Shown: positions 1 to 5,068 of the stretch, one piece after another
Position numbering within the stretch: position 1 is the first letter of the stretch
Layout: each line of letters opens with the position of its first letter
Assembly: GCA_949298665.1 (NCBI GenBank)
Contig: CASFXO010000382.1
Coordinates: 1 to 5,068 of the forward strand
DNA length: 5,068 bases
Reading direction: 5' to 3'
Source of the DNA: an uncultured Lentisphaeria bacterium
GTDB taxonomy: Bacteria; Verrucomicrobiota; Lentisphaeria; Victivallales; Victivallaceae
Made by a program: the position numbers and the translations under genes
Notes under the pieces: model-generated
Database searches by the model: none
Seen by the model: only the letters and a program-made list of their open reading frames with translations
What the model was told of the DNA's origin: nothing

Positions 1-170
1 ATTTTTCCCGCAGTTTTGCCGCCCGCTATGGGGTTTCTCCGCTGAAATTCAGAAAAAACACCAACTCCATGCCCGGATTTCTGAAACCCGATGATCCTTC
101 TGATACCGGGACTCCCTACGAAGCGCAGGAATACGGCAACATCAAAATCTCCTGGAAGGATTTTTCCTGA
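1..170 (+). CDS. AraC-family transcriptional regulator, C-terminal end only (5' truncated by window)
   Basis: Reading in the frame that starts at base 3 and stops at TGA 168-170 gives a 55-residue tail beginning FSRSFAARYGVSPLKFRKN. This matches the end of the second helix-turn-helix of AraC/XylS proteins, whose usual signature is F-S-R-x-F-x-x-x-x-G-x-S-P-x-x-[FY]-R. The protein is therefore probably a DNA-binding regulator, often of sugar-use genes, but the ligand-binding part lies outside the window and no target can be named. After the signature there is a tail of about 35 residues (Pro, Asp and Gly rich, ending ISWKDFS), longer than the short tail many AraC proteins have. It converges on the hydrolase gene across a shared terminator. 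The family call is fairly secure; any link to the hydrolase is inference. Confidence 0.8.
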   Translation, partial: FSRSFAARYGVSPLKFRKNTNSMPGFLKPDDPSDTGTPYEAQEYGNIKISWKDFS

Positions 171-186
171 GGCGGCGCCGCCACCT

Positions 187-234
187 GAAAAACATGCGGC
201 GGAAGAACAGATTCCTTCCGCCGCATGCTTTTTT
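187..234. terminator. Probable bidirectional Rho-independent terminator between convergent genes
   Basis: A perfect 13-bp inverted repeat has its left arm at 193-205 (CATGCGGCGGAAG) and right arm at 215-227, with a 9-nt loop. On the + strand the stem is followed by C and six T (229-234). On the - strand it is followed by five T, from the A run at 188-192. It lies 22 nt after the AraC-type stop codon and about 55 nt after the hydrolase stop, so it can end both converging transcripts. Stem, tracts and position are directly visible; activity is inferred. Confidence 0.88.
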
Positions 235-282
235 CCGGGACCGCTTCCGCCGTATCGGCCCAGCGGGAGCGATGATTGCCGT

Positions 283-1152
283 CTATTCCTTCTGATCATC
301 CGGCCGCAGCTTCAAATCCCGCAGGAACTTTTCCACCGAGGGCTGGCTGTCGACGTAATATCTGCCCTGATAGAAGGCCGCATGCTTGGCGCCGGGAAAA
401 ATGACCAGATCGCACCGGCACCCTTTTTCCTCCACCTGCTTTTGGTACTCCTTTGCATGTTCGACGCTGAGCACGCTGTCCTTATCCCCCAGGAGCAGCA
501 GCTGCGGCGGCATCTTTTCATGCAGATTGTGAATCGGAGAGAACTCCTTGTAGCGATCCGGAATGCGTTTGTAGATGTGGCGGTATCCCGGCGGCGGTCC
601 GGCGTCGATGACCGGGCACATCAGAATCACCGCGGCCGGCGTCGGATCGATGGAGAGGTCGTCATCCGCCGCGTCCAGCTTCAGAACCGATGTGGCGATC
701 GCCAGATGCGCTCCGGCGGAACTGCCGGCGGTGATGATGCGTTTGGGATCGATGCCGAAACGCGCGGCGTTTTTCTTGATGTAACGGATGGCGCTGCGGG
801 CGTCCTCCACCGCATGGAAAACGGTATTCTGCGGTTTTTCCTTGGGACTGAGCCGGTAGGAGGCGGAAATGGCGACGTACCCCTGGTCCGCGTAATCCCG
901 GCATTGATTGAAGAACTGGGTCGGTGCACCGCCGCGCCAGCCGCCGCCGTGGTACATCAGCATCAGGGGGCGGGGAGCATCGGTTTTCTGATACCCCGGA
1001 GGATAAAAAACGAAGAGTTTCAGTTCTTCGCCGTCCGGCGCCTTCTTGTAAACGACTGTTTCGTCCGGCTGCGCGATGTTTTTCGGAGGTGCCGCCGTGA
1101 GCGTCCAGGACAACGCCGCGGCGCAGAGAATGCAGAGACTTTTCCACATCAT
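283..1152 (-). CDS. Secreted alpha/beta-hydrolase, esterase/lipase-like (BD-FAE / hormone-sensitive-lipase type)
   Basis: This 289-residue protein begins MMWKSLCILCAAALSWTLTA, a Sec signal peptide with likely cleavage after Ala20, so it should act in the periplasm or outside the cell. The mature part is a single alpha/beta-hydrolase domain. It has the oxyanion-hole motif HGGGW at 68-72, the nucleophile elbow GSSAG at 143-147 (Ser145), a probable acid Asp225 in GDKDSV, and His257 in GAKHAAF; the triad is complete. The family includes carbohydrate esterases (acetyl- and feruloyl-type) and other carboxylesterases; the substrate cannot be read from the sequence. The ORF runs open upstream to an ATG at 1269, but that would add 39 polar residues before the signal peptide. 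The start chosen has AAGGAA 8 nt upstream (1161-1166). The stop is TAG at 283-285. The gene is divergent from rnfA and convergent with the AraC-type gene. Confidence 0.88.
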   Translation of the reverse strand: MMWKSLCILCAAALSWTLTAAPPKNIAQPDETVVYKKAPDGEELKLFVFYPPGYQKTDAPRPLMLMYHGGGWRGGAPTQFFNQCRDYADQGYVAISASYRLSPKEKPQNTVFHAVEDARSAIRYIKKNAARFGIDPKRIITAGSSAGAHLAIATSVLKLDAADDDLSIDPTPAAVILMCPVIDAGPPPGYRHIYKRIPDRYKEFSPIHNLHEKMPPQLLLLGDKDSVLSVEHAKEYQKQVEEKGCRCDLVIFPGAKHAAFYQGRYYVDSQPSVEKFLRDLKLRPDDQKE

Positions 1153-1160
1153 GCTGTTGC

Positions 1161-1166
1161 TTCCTT
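1161..1166 (-). promoter_or_regulatory. Ribosome binding site of the hydrolase gene; decides the start
   Basis: On the minus strand AAGGAA lies 8 nt before the ATG at 1152-1150, directly upstream of the signal peptide. The alternative upstream ATG at 1269 would bury the signal peptide behind 39 polar residues. A second ATG follows immediately (1149-1147), so initiation could use either of the two Met codons. Confidence 0.7.
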
Positions 1167-1224
1167 GAGTTTGAGAGGGTTCTGGTTCATCCGTCTGTCG
1201 TTTTTCATCCGGAAATTCAGTGCT

Positions 1225-1253
1225 AATATGACGCCTGCGCTTCCCTTTTACAA
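1225..1253 (-). promoter_or_regulatory. Candidate sigma-70-type promoter for the hydrolase gene
   Basis: On the minus strand TTGTAA (1253-1248) and CATATT (1230-1225) are separated by 17 nt, each matching 4 of 6 consensus positions. Transcription would start near 1218, giving a leader of about 65 nt. The match is weak, so another site, or an activator such as an AraC protein, may be needed. Confidence 0.35.
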
Positions 1254-1278
1254 GAGAAGTGAAGCACATTTTTCCGCA

Positions 1279-1329
1279 AATATTGATCCATTGTTGATAA
1301 ACTGTTTCAAAGTGAGCAATTTTGATCCA
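1279..1329 (+). repeat. Imperfect direct repeat AATWTTGATCCA, possible operator upstream of the rnf promoter
   Basis: AATATTGATCCA at 1279-1290 recurs as AATTTTGATCCA at 1318-1329, 39 bp apart with one mismatch in 12. The second copy ends 6 bp before the -35 box of the rnf promoter. Two more TTGAT pentamers occur on the same strand, at 1294-1298 (11 bp, about one helical turn, after the first) and at 1354-1358 (beside the -10 box). Between the copies TTGATAAACTGTTTCAA (1294-1310) has TTGA...TCAA ends. The repeats are seen; a role as regulator sites is inferred, and AT-rich chance repeats remain possible. Confidence 0.4.
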
Positions 1330-1335
1330 CCCGGC

Positions 1336-1364
1336 TTGACAACTGCCGCCGGATTGATTATATT
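1336..1364 (+). promoter_or_regulatory. Strong sigma-70 promoter of the rnf operon
   Basis: A perfect -35 box TTGACA (1336-1341) is followed after exactly 17 nt by TATATT (1359-1364), which matches TATAAT at five of six positions. The expected transcription start is near 1371, leaving a leader of about 64 nt before rnfA. No hairpin with a T tract is visible in the leader. The spacing and match make this the best promoter in the window and suggest substantial basal expression of rnf. Confidence 0.8.
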
Positions 1365-1421
1365 AGGTGTTTCATGACGATTTTTCGATAACGGGTCTGA
1401 AGGGAACTCCTGGAAGCTAAA

Positions 1422-1428
1422 GAAAGGA
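1422..1428 (+). promoter_or_regulatory. Ribosome binding site of rnfA
   Basis: GAAAGGA lies 6 nt before the ATG at 1435. An in-frame TGA at 1429-1431 rules out any earlier start. An out-of-frame ATG overlaps the end of this site (1428-1430) but opens only a short reading frame without Rnf similarity. Confidence 0.75.
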
Positions 1429-1434
1429 TGATCG

Positions 1435-2028
1435 ATGAGGTATCTGGAGTTGACGGTGGGCGCGGTGCTGGTGTACAATTTCGTGCTGTCGCGATTTCTC
1501 GGGATCTGTCCGTTTCTCGGCGTGTCCAAGCGTCTGGAAACCGCGATGGGAATGTCCGGCGCGGTGATTTTCGTCATGACGCTGGCATCGGCGCTGACGG
1601 CGCTGATTTATAATTATCTGCTGGTGATTCCGCTGCCCGGCGGAGTGACCGTACATCTGGAATTTCTGCAGATCATCCTCTTCATTCTGGTAATTGCGGC
1701 GCTGGTGCAGGTCGTGGAAATCATGCTGCAGAAACTCAGTCCGCCGCTCTACAAGGCGCTCGGCATCTATCTGCCGCTCATCACCACCAACTGTGCCGTG
1801 CTCGGGGTCGCCGCGTTGAATGCGAAATCGGGCAACAGCGTGCTGGATGCCACGATTTTCGGGGCGTTCTCCGGCGTCGGATTCGCGCTGGCGCTGCTGT
1901 TGTTTGCAAGCCTGCGGGAACGGCTGGAGCTGGCAGACATTCCCCGACCGTTTCAGGGAACGTCGATTGCGCTGATCACCGCCGGGATTCTGGCGATGGC
2001 GTTCATCGGTTTTTCCGGCCTGTGCTGA
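1435..2028 (+). CDS. rnfA: Rnf electron transport complex subunit RnfA (RsxA)
   Basis: This 197-residue integral membrane protein is the usual size for RnfA (about 190-200). With its paralogue RnfE it forms the membrane core of the Rnf complex, which links ferredoxin:NAD+ electron transfer to ion movement across the cytoplasmic membrane. About six hydrophobic helices are visible (near 4-24, 39-60, 75-95, 105-125, 137-158 and 175-195). The two half-repeat signatures are present: FLGICPFLGVSK at 21-32 with Cys25, and PLITTNCAVLG at 114-124 with Cys120. In the family these cysteines serve an Fe-S centre shared with RnfE. GICPFLG, as opposed to the GICSFLAVS-like form of NqrE, favours Rnf over Na+-NQR, and the following rnfB and rnfC confirm it. 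It is the first gene after the strong promoter, 40 nt before rnfB. Confidence 0.95.
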   Translation: MRYLELTVGAVLVYNFVLSRFLGICPFLGVSKRLETAMGMSGAVIFVMTLASALTALIYNYLLVIPLPGGVTVHLEFLQIILFILVIAALVQVVEIMLQKLSPPLYKALGIYLPLITTNCAVLGVAALNAKSGNSVLDATIFGAFSGVGFALALLLFASLRERLELADIPRPFQGTSIALITAGILAMAFIGFSGLC

Positions 2029-2068
2029 AGTCGAAAATGACGTTTTTTCCATAGAGAAAGGGTAAAAC

Positions 2069-2902
2069 ATGGCACTTTTCATCGTGGCGGCGCTGGCGAT
2101 GACGGTGGTCGGGCTTCTGCTCGGCTGCGTGATCGGACTGTTCGCCAAAATTTTCCGGGTCGAGACCGACCATCGGATCGAACTCGTGACCGAGCTGCTG
2201 CCGAACGCCAACTGCGGCGGCTGCGGCAAAGCCGGGTGCGCCGATTTCGCCAAGTCCGTCGTCGAAGGTGAAAACCCTCCCGGTAAATGCCCGGTCAGTT
2301 CGCGGGAAACGGTCAGCGCCATCGCCCGGGCGCTCGGGATCGAGGCCGGCGGCGAGTTCAAGCAGGTGGCGGTGGTCACCTGCAGCGGCGATCACTCCAA
2401 GATGAAAACCGAAGTCCGGTACAACGGCGTAACCGATTGCGTATCCGCATCGCTGATCGCGGGCGGCCCCAAGGGATGCGCCTACGGCTGCCTCGGCATG
2501 TCCAGCTGTTCCCGCGCCTGTCCGTTCGGAGCGATTGAAATCCGCAACGGCCTGGCGGTGGTTCACTCCGATCTCTGCGTCGGGTGCGGCAAGTGCGTGG
2601 CGACCTGTCCGCGCGGGCTGATCAAACTGGTGCCCGCCGACGCGCCTTATCACGTGTTCTGCAATTCGCCGGAAAAGGGCCCGGCCAAGAAAAAGGTCTG
2701 CGACGCGCCCTGTATCGGTTGCCGCAAATGTCTCAAGGCGATGCCGGAAAAAATGACGGTTTCCGGATTCCTTGCCAAAGTCAATTATTCCGCACCCGCT
2801 CCCACCGCCGAAGAAATTGCCGCGGCCGCCTGTCCGACGGGCTGTCTGCGTGCCGCGCTTCCGGCCCGGGGGCAAGAAGTTTCGGAGGTAGTCCATGGAT
2901 GA
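2069..2902 (+). CDS. rnfB: Rnf complex ferredoxin-like subunit RnfB, extended form with degenerate last ferredoxin motif
   Basis: RnfB (277 residues) passes electrons through a chain of Fe-S clusters and is thought to be where ferredoxin docks. An N-terminal membrane anchor (1-25) is followed by the Fe-S domain LPNANCGGCGKAGCADFA with Cys49, 52, 57 and 74. A first ferredoxin domain follows, with Cys137, 141, 147 and 151 and then Cys170, 173, 176 and 180. A further domain like that of the long anaerobe RnfBs follows (Cys198, 211, 215, 218, 221). Its fourth motif cysteine is Met225, and its last motif keeps only Cys255-Pro (plus Cys259), the first three cysteines being replaced by an Ala/Pro-rich stretch at 241-254. 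GAAAGGG lies 6 nt before the ATG, and an in-frame TAA at 2063-2065 excludes an earlier start. Its end overlaps rnfC by 8 nt, suggesting translational coupling. E. coli RsxB is shorter, with only one ferredoxin domain. Confidence 0.95.
   Translation: MALFIVAALAMTVVGLLLGCVIGLFAKIFRVETDHRIELVTELLPNANCGGCGKAGCADFAKSVVEGENPPGKCPVSSRETVSAIARALGIEAGGEFKQVAVVTCSGDHSKMKTEVRYNGVTDCVSASLIAGGPKGCAYGCLGMSSCSRACPFGAIEIRNGLAVVHSDLCVGCGKCVATCPRGLIKLVPADAPYHVFCNSPEKGPAKKKVCDAPCIGCRKCLKAMPEKMTVSGFLAKVNYSAPAPTAEEIAAAACPTGCLRAALPARGQEVSEVVHG
2884..2889 (+). promoter_or_regulatory. Ribosome binding site of rnfC, inside the end of rnfB
   Basis: GGAGGT lies 5 nt before the rnfC ATG at 2895, within the last codons of rnfB. 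An in-frame TAG at 2889-2891 makes that ATG the earliest possible start. Together with the ATGGATGA overlap this points to coupled translation of rnfB and rnfC. Confidence 0.8.
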
Positions 2903-4229
2903 ACTGGATTTCAAGGTCGCCACATTCAAGGGCGGCGTGCACCCTTCCGGCGACGGCAAGGATCTTTCCAGCGGAGCGGCCGTCCGTACCGCGCCGCTTC
3001 AGAGCGAATACCGGGTGATCATTCCCCAGAATATCGGCGCGCCCCCCAAGGTGATCGTCACCCCCGGGCAGCTGGTGAAAAAGGGCGAAAAAATCGCGGA
3101 ACCGGGCGGATTCGTTTCCGTGCCGCTGCACGCGCCGACCAGTGGCAAGGTGGAAGCGCTGGAAGATGTTCCCGGCCCGATGGGCGTGTCGGTTCCGGCG
3201 GTACGGATTTCCGCCGACGGCGAGGATGCATGGGGGGAATTGCCGCCGCCGCTGGACTGGCAGACGGCTGCGCCGGATGAACTCAAGAAACGGATCGCCG
3301 ATTCCGGGATCGTCGGCATGGGGGGGGCGGCGTTTCCGACGCACGTAAAACTCTCGCCGCCGCCGGATAAGAAAATCGATTACCTGATTCTGAACGGCGC
3401 GGAATGCGAACCTTACCTCACCGCCGACCACCGGCTGATGCTGGAAGATCCGGAAGCGGTTCTGGCCGGTGCCGCGATCTGCGGCCGGATTCTCGGAGTG
3501 AAGGATATCTACATCGGCGTCGAAATCAACAAGACCGACGCCATTCAGGCGCTGCTGGCCAAAGCAGGCGCCTATGGGGTGCAGGTCGTCGGATTGAAAG
3601 TGCGTTATCCGCAGGGGGCTGAAAAGCAGTTGATTTATGCGATCACCCGGCGAAAAGTTCCGGCCGGGGGCCTGCCGATGGATGCCGGCTGCGTGGTTCA
3701 GAACGTCGGCACCGCCGCCGCCTGCGCCGCCGCCGTGTTGCGCGGTGAACCGCTGATCGAACGGATCACCACCGTTACCGGGGAAGCTGTCCGTGAACCG
3801 GGCAACTGGCGTTTCCGTCTGGGGACGCCGATCCGGACCGCGATCGAACTGGCCGGAGGCGTAACCTGCGAGCCGGGCAAGGCGATTCTCGGCGGACCGA
3901 TGATGGGCTTTGCGCAGAAATCCTTCGATGTGACGATCATGAAAAACACCTCCGGCATTCTGCTGCTGCCGCCGGAGATGGTCCGGCAGTACGAATCGAC
4001 CGGCTGCATCCGTTGCGGCCGCTGTCTGTCGGCCTGCGCGATGAACCTCAATCCCGGTGCCCTGGCCACCGCGATCGAAAGTGAAAAATTCGACATCGCC
4101 GCCCACAACCATCTGATGGACTGCATCGAATGCGGTTCCTGCGCGTATATCTGCCCGGCGCATCGTCCGCTGGTGCAGCATTTCCGGCGCGGCAAGGCGG
4201 AAGTCCGCAAGCGTGCGAAGAAAAATTAA
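2895..4229 (+). CDS. rnfC: Rnf complex NADH-binding Fe-S/flavin subunit RnfC
   Basis: RnfC (444 residues, the compact form without the long C-terminal extension of E. coli RsxC) is the peripheral cytoplasmic subunit that exchanges electrons with NAD(H) and binds FMN. It opens with the family start FKGGVHP (11-17). A lipoyl-like beta-barrel segment follows (about 50-105, with VTPGQLVKKGEKI and the HAPTSGKV turn). The Complex I 51-kDa-like nucleotide/flavin region has GMGGAAFPTHVK (141-152), NGAECEPYLTADHRLM (168-183) and QNVGT (269-273). Two 4Fe-4S motifs follow: Cys371, 374, 377, 381 and Cys410, 413, 416, 420. The first reads CIRCGRCLSACAM, with Ala where Pro usually follows the last cysteine. 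The end is basic (RRGKAEVRKRAKK). It overlaps rnfB by 8 nt and is followed 29 nt later by rnfD. Long open frames on the opposite strand here are codon-bias artefacts. Confidence 0.96.
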   Translation: MDELDFKVATFKGGVHPSGDGKDLSSGAAVRTAPLQSEYRVIIPQNIGAPPKVIVTPGQLVKKGEKIAEPGGFVSVPLHAPTSGKVEALEDVPGPMGVSVPAVRISADGEDAWGELPPPLDWQTAAPDELKKRIADSGIVGMGGAAFPTHVKLSPPPDKKIDYLILNGAECEPYLTADHRLMLEDPEAVLAGAAICGRILGVKDIYIGVEINKTDAIQALLAKAGAYGVQVVGLKVRYPQGAEKQLIYAITRRKVPAGGLPMDAGCVVQNVGTAAACAAAVLRGEPLIERITTVTGEAVREPGNWRFRLGTPIRTAIELAGGVTCEPGKAILGGPMMGFAQKSFDVTIMKNTSGILLLPPEMVRQYESTGCIRCGRCLSACAMNLNPGALATAIESEKFDIAAHNHLMDCIECGSCAYICPAHRPLVQHFRRGKAEVRKRAKKN

Positions 4230-4258
4230 TCCCACACCAACGGAACAAAATACAGAAA

Positions 4259-5068
4259 ATGAGTGAAGAAACCATCAAATCCGAACTCCAGATGCCGAAA
4301 GGCGACGAACTGGTTCTGAGCAGCTCTCCGCATGTCAGAACCAAGGAAAGCGTCCCGGCGATCATGGGCAAAGTCATGCTGGCGCTGGTGCCGGCGGTCG
4401 TGGCCGGGATTCTCTTCTTCGGCATGGACGCGGTACGGGTGATCGTGTACTGCATCGTCTTCTGCGTCGGCGCCGAGGCGCTGTGGTGCAAGCTGGCGAA
4501 AAAACCGGTCTGGGGCACCATCCGGGATTGCAGCGCGGCTCTGACCGGGCTGCTGCTGGCGTTGAACCTGTCGGCGGGCGTGCCGTTCTACGTCTGTCTG
4601 ATCGGGGCCTTTCTCGCCATCTGGCTTGGGAAACAGGTCTACGGCGGACTGGGGCACAACCCCTTCAATCCCGCGCTGGTGGCGCGCGTCGGGTTGCTGA
4701 TCGCGCTTCCGGCGGCGATGACTACCTGGATGCCGACCACCAATATGGGCGTCATGAACGCCAAATACGCCAAAGGCTTTTACAACCAGAACGAATGGCG
4801 GCAGGTGGAAGCGGGCGCGGAACCGGATGCGTTGACCTGCGCCACGCCGCTCGGCATTGTCAAGACGACGCCGAAGGTGCTGGGCAACGGCCCGGAAGCG
4901 CAGAACAATTACGCGGCGGTGGACAATCCCATGATGCTGCGGGAATATTTCCTGGGCAACCGCGGCGGCTGTCTCGGCGAAACCTCGGGACTGGCGCTGC
5001 TGATCGGGGCGGTCATGCTGATCTGCTGGCGTCTGATCAACTGGCGTGTGCCGCTGTGCTATGTGGGG
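4259..5068 (+). CDS. rnfD: Rnf complex membrane subunit RnfD (3' truncated by window)
   Basis: The frame is open from ATG 4259 to the window end and gives 270 residues of an expected 320-350. RnfD is an integral membrane subunit carrying covalently bound FMN and is thought to be part of the ion-translocating core. Family marks include VLSSSPHVR near the N-terminus (19-27), several transmembrane helices (about 37-55, 59-77, 92-124, 138-153), the signature GLGHNPFNPALVARVG (130-145), and ETSGLALLIG (241-250) opening the next helix. DALTCATPLG (190-199) fits the D-x-x-[ST]-x-A-T flavinylation motif recognised by ApbE-type transferases, so Thr196 is the likely FMN site. The start has only a poor ribosome site: GGA at 4242-4244 lies 14 nt upstream. 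The next Met (codon 12) has none better and would cut the conserved N-terminal region short. rnfG and rnfE are expected downstream. Confidence 0.95.
   Translation, partial: MSEETIKSELQMPKGDELVLSSSPHVRTKESVPAIMGKVMLALVPAVVAGILFFGMDAVRVIVYCIVFCVGAEALWCKLAKKPVWGTIRDCSAALTGLLLALNLSAGVPFYVCLIGAFLAIWLGKQVYGGLGHNPFNPALVARVGLLIALPAAMTTWMPTTNMGVMNAKYAKGFYNQNEWRQVEAGAEPDALTCATPLGIVKTTPKVLGNGPEAQNNYAAVDNPMMLREYFLGNRGGCLGETSGLALLIGAVMLICWRLINWRVPLCYVG

Noticed and set aside
171..182. Perfect 12-bp palindrome GGCGGCGCCGCC just after the AraC-type stop codon
   Set aside because: It has no loop and no T tract, and it is made of GGC/GCC units likely to occur by chance in this GC-rich DNA. The true terminator lies just downstream.
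1153..1269. A 39-residue N-terminal extension of the hydrolase from ATG 1269
   Set aside because: It is polar and would place the signal peptide inside the protein. The ribosome site AAGGAA fits the start at 1152 instead, and the extension overlaps the candidate promoter.
91..1377. A 428-codon open frame on the + strand across the hydrolase gene
   Set aside because: It lies antisense to a gene with a signal peptide and complete catalytic triad. Its translation is rich in Arg, Gly and Ala, with no recognisable domain, and it spans the terminator and the intergenic promoter region. This is the usual shadow of GC-rich codons.
2029..2068. Possible hairpin GAAAA/TTTTC in the rnfA-rnfB gap
   Set aside because: The stem is only about 5 A-T-rich pairs, too weak for a terminator, and it is followed directly by the rnfB ribosome site inside an obvious operon.
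1435..4229. Alternative reading as a Na+-translocating NADH:quinone reductase (nqr) locus
   Set aside because: RnfA and RnfD have Nqr paralogues (NqrE and NqrB), but the poly-ferredoxin RnfB and the two 4Fe-4S motifs in RnfC are specific to Rnf. No NqrF or NqrA-type gene is present.
2781..4235. A 484-codon open frame on the - strand across rnfC
   Set aside because: It is antisense to a clear rnfC and its translation is His/Arg/Gly rich without family motifs. Long minus frames over rnfA and rnfB are rejected for the same reason.

Overview
The window carries the first four genes of an Rnf (Rsx) electron-transport operon on the + strand (rnfA, rnfB, rnfC, and rnfD cut by the right edge). To its left are a divergently transcribed exported alpha/beta-hydrolase and the 3' end of an AraC-family regulator gene. 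The DNA is GC-rich, codon use is consistent across genes, and most starts have Shine-Dalgarno sites, so this is a bacterial chromosome. Nothing fixes the taxon. The GC content, an AraC regulator beside an exported polysaccharide-type esterase, and an A-B-C-D rnf order with an extended RnfB would fit an anaerobic PVC-group bacterium such as Lentisphaerota, but that is a guess.

Layout: (1) 1-170, the C-terminal end of an AraC-type helix-turn-helix protein. (2) 171-282, a convergent intergenic gap holding a perfect 13-bp hairpin flanked by A and T tracts, a likely bidirectional terminator. (3) 283-1152, minus strand, a 289-residue secreted esterase-like alpha/beta-hydrolase with a signal peptide and complete catalytic motifs. 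(4) 1153-1434, a divergent intergenic region with a near-consensus sigma-70 promoter facing rnf, a weaker promoter candidate facing the hydrolase, and TTGATCCA repeats that could be an operator. (5) 1435-5068, rnfA-rnfB-rnfC-rnfD, tightly spaced (40-nt gap, 8-nt overlap, 29-nt gap) and surely one transcript. rnfG and rnfE are expected beyond the right edge.

The Rnf complex couples electron transfer between reduced ferredoxin and NAD+ to Na+ or H+ movement across the cytoplasmic membrane. RnfC carries NADH/FMN and two 4Fe-4S sites, RnfB carries a chain of Fe-S clusters at the ferredoxin side, RnfD carries covalent FMN, and RnfA (with RnfE) forms the membrane core. The most unusual point is in RnfB. 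Its second, C-terminal ferredoxin domain has lost the ligands of exactly one cluster while keeping all four for the other. No wholly undescribed system is visible; the rest is a recognisable Rnf locus.
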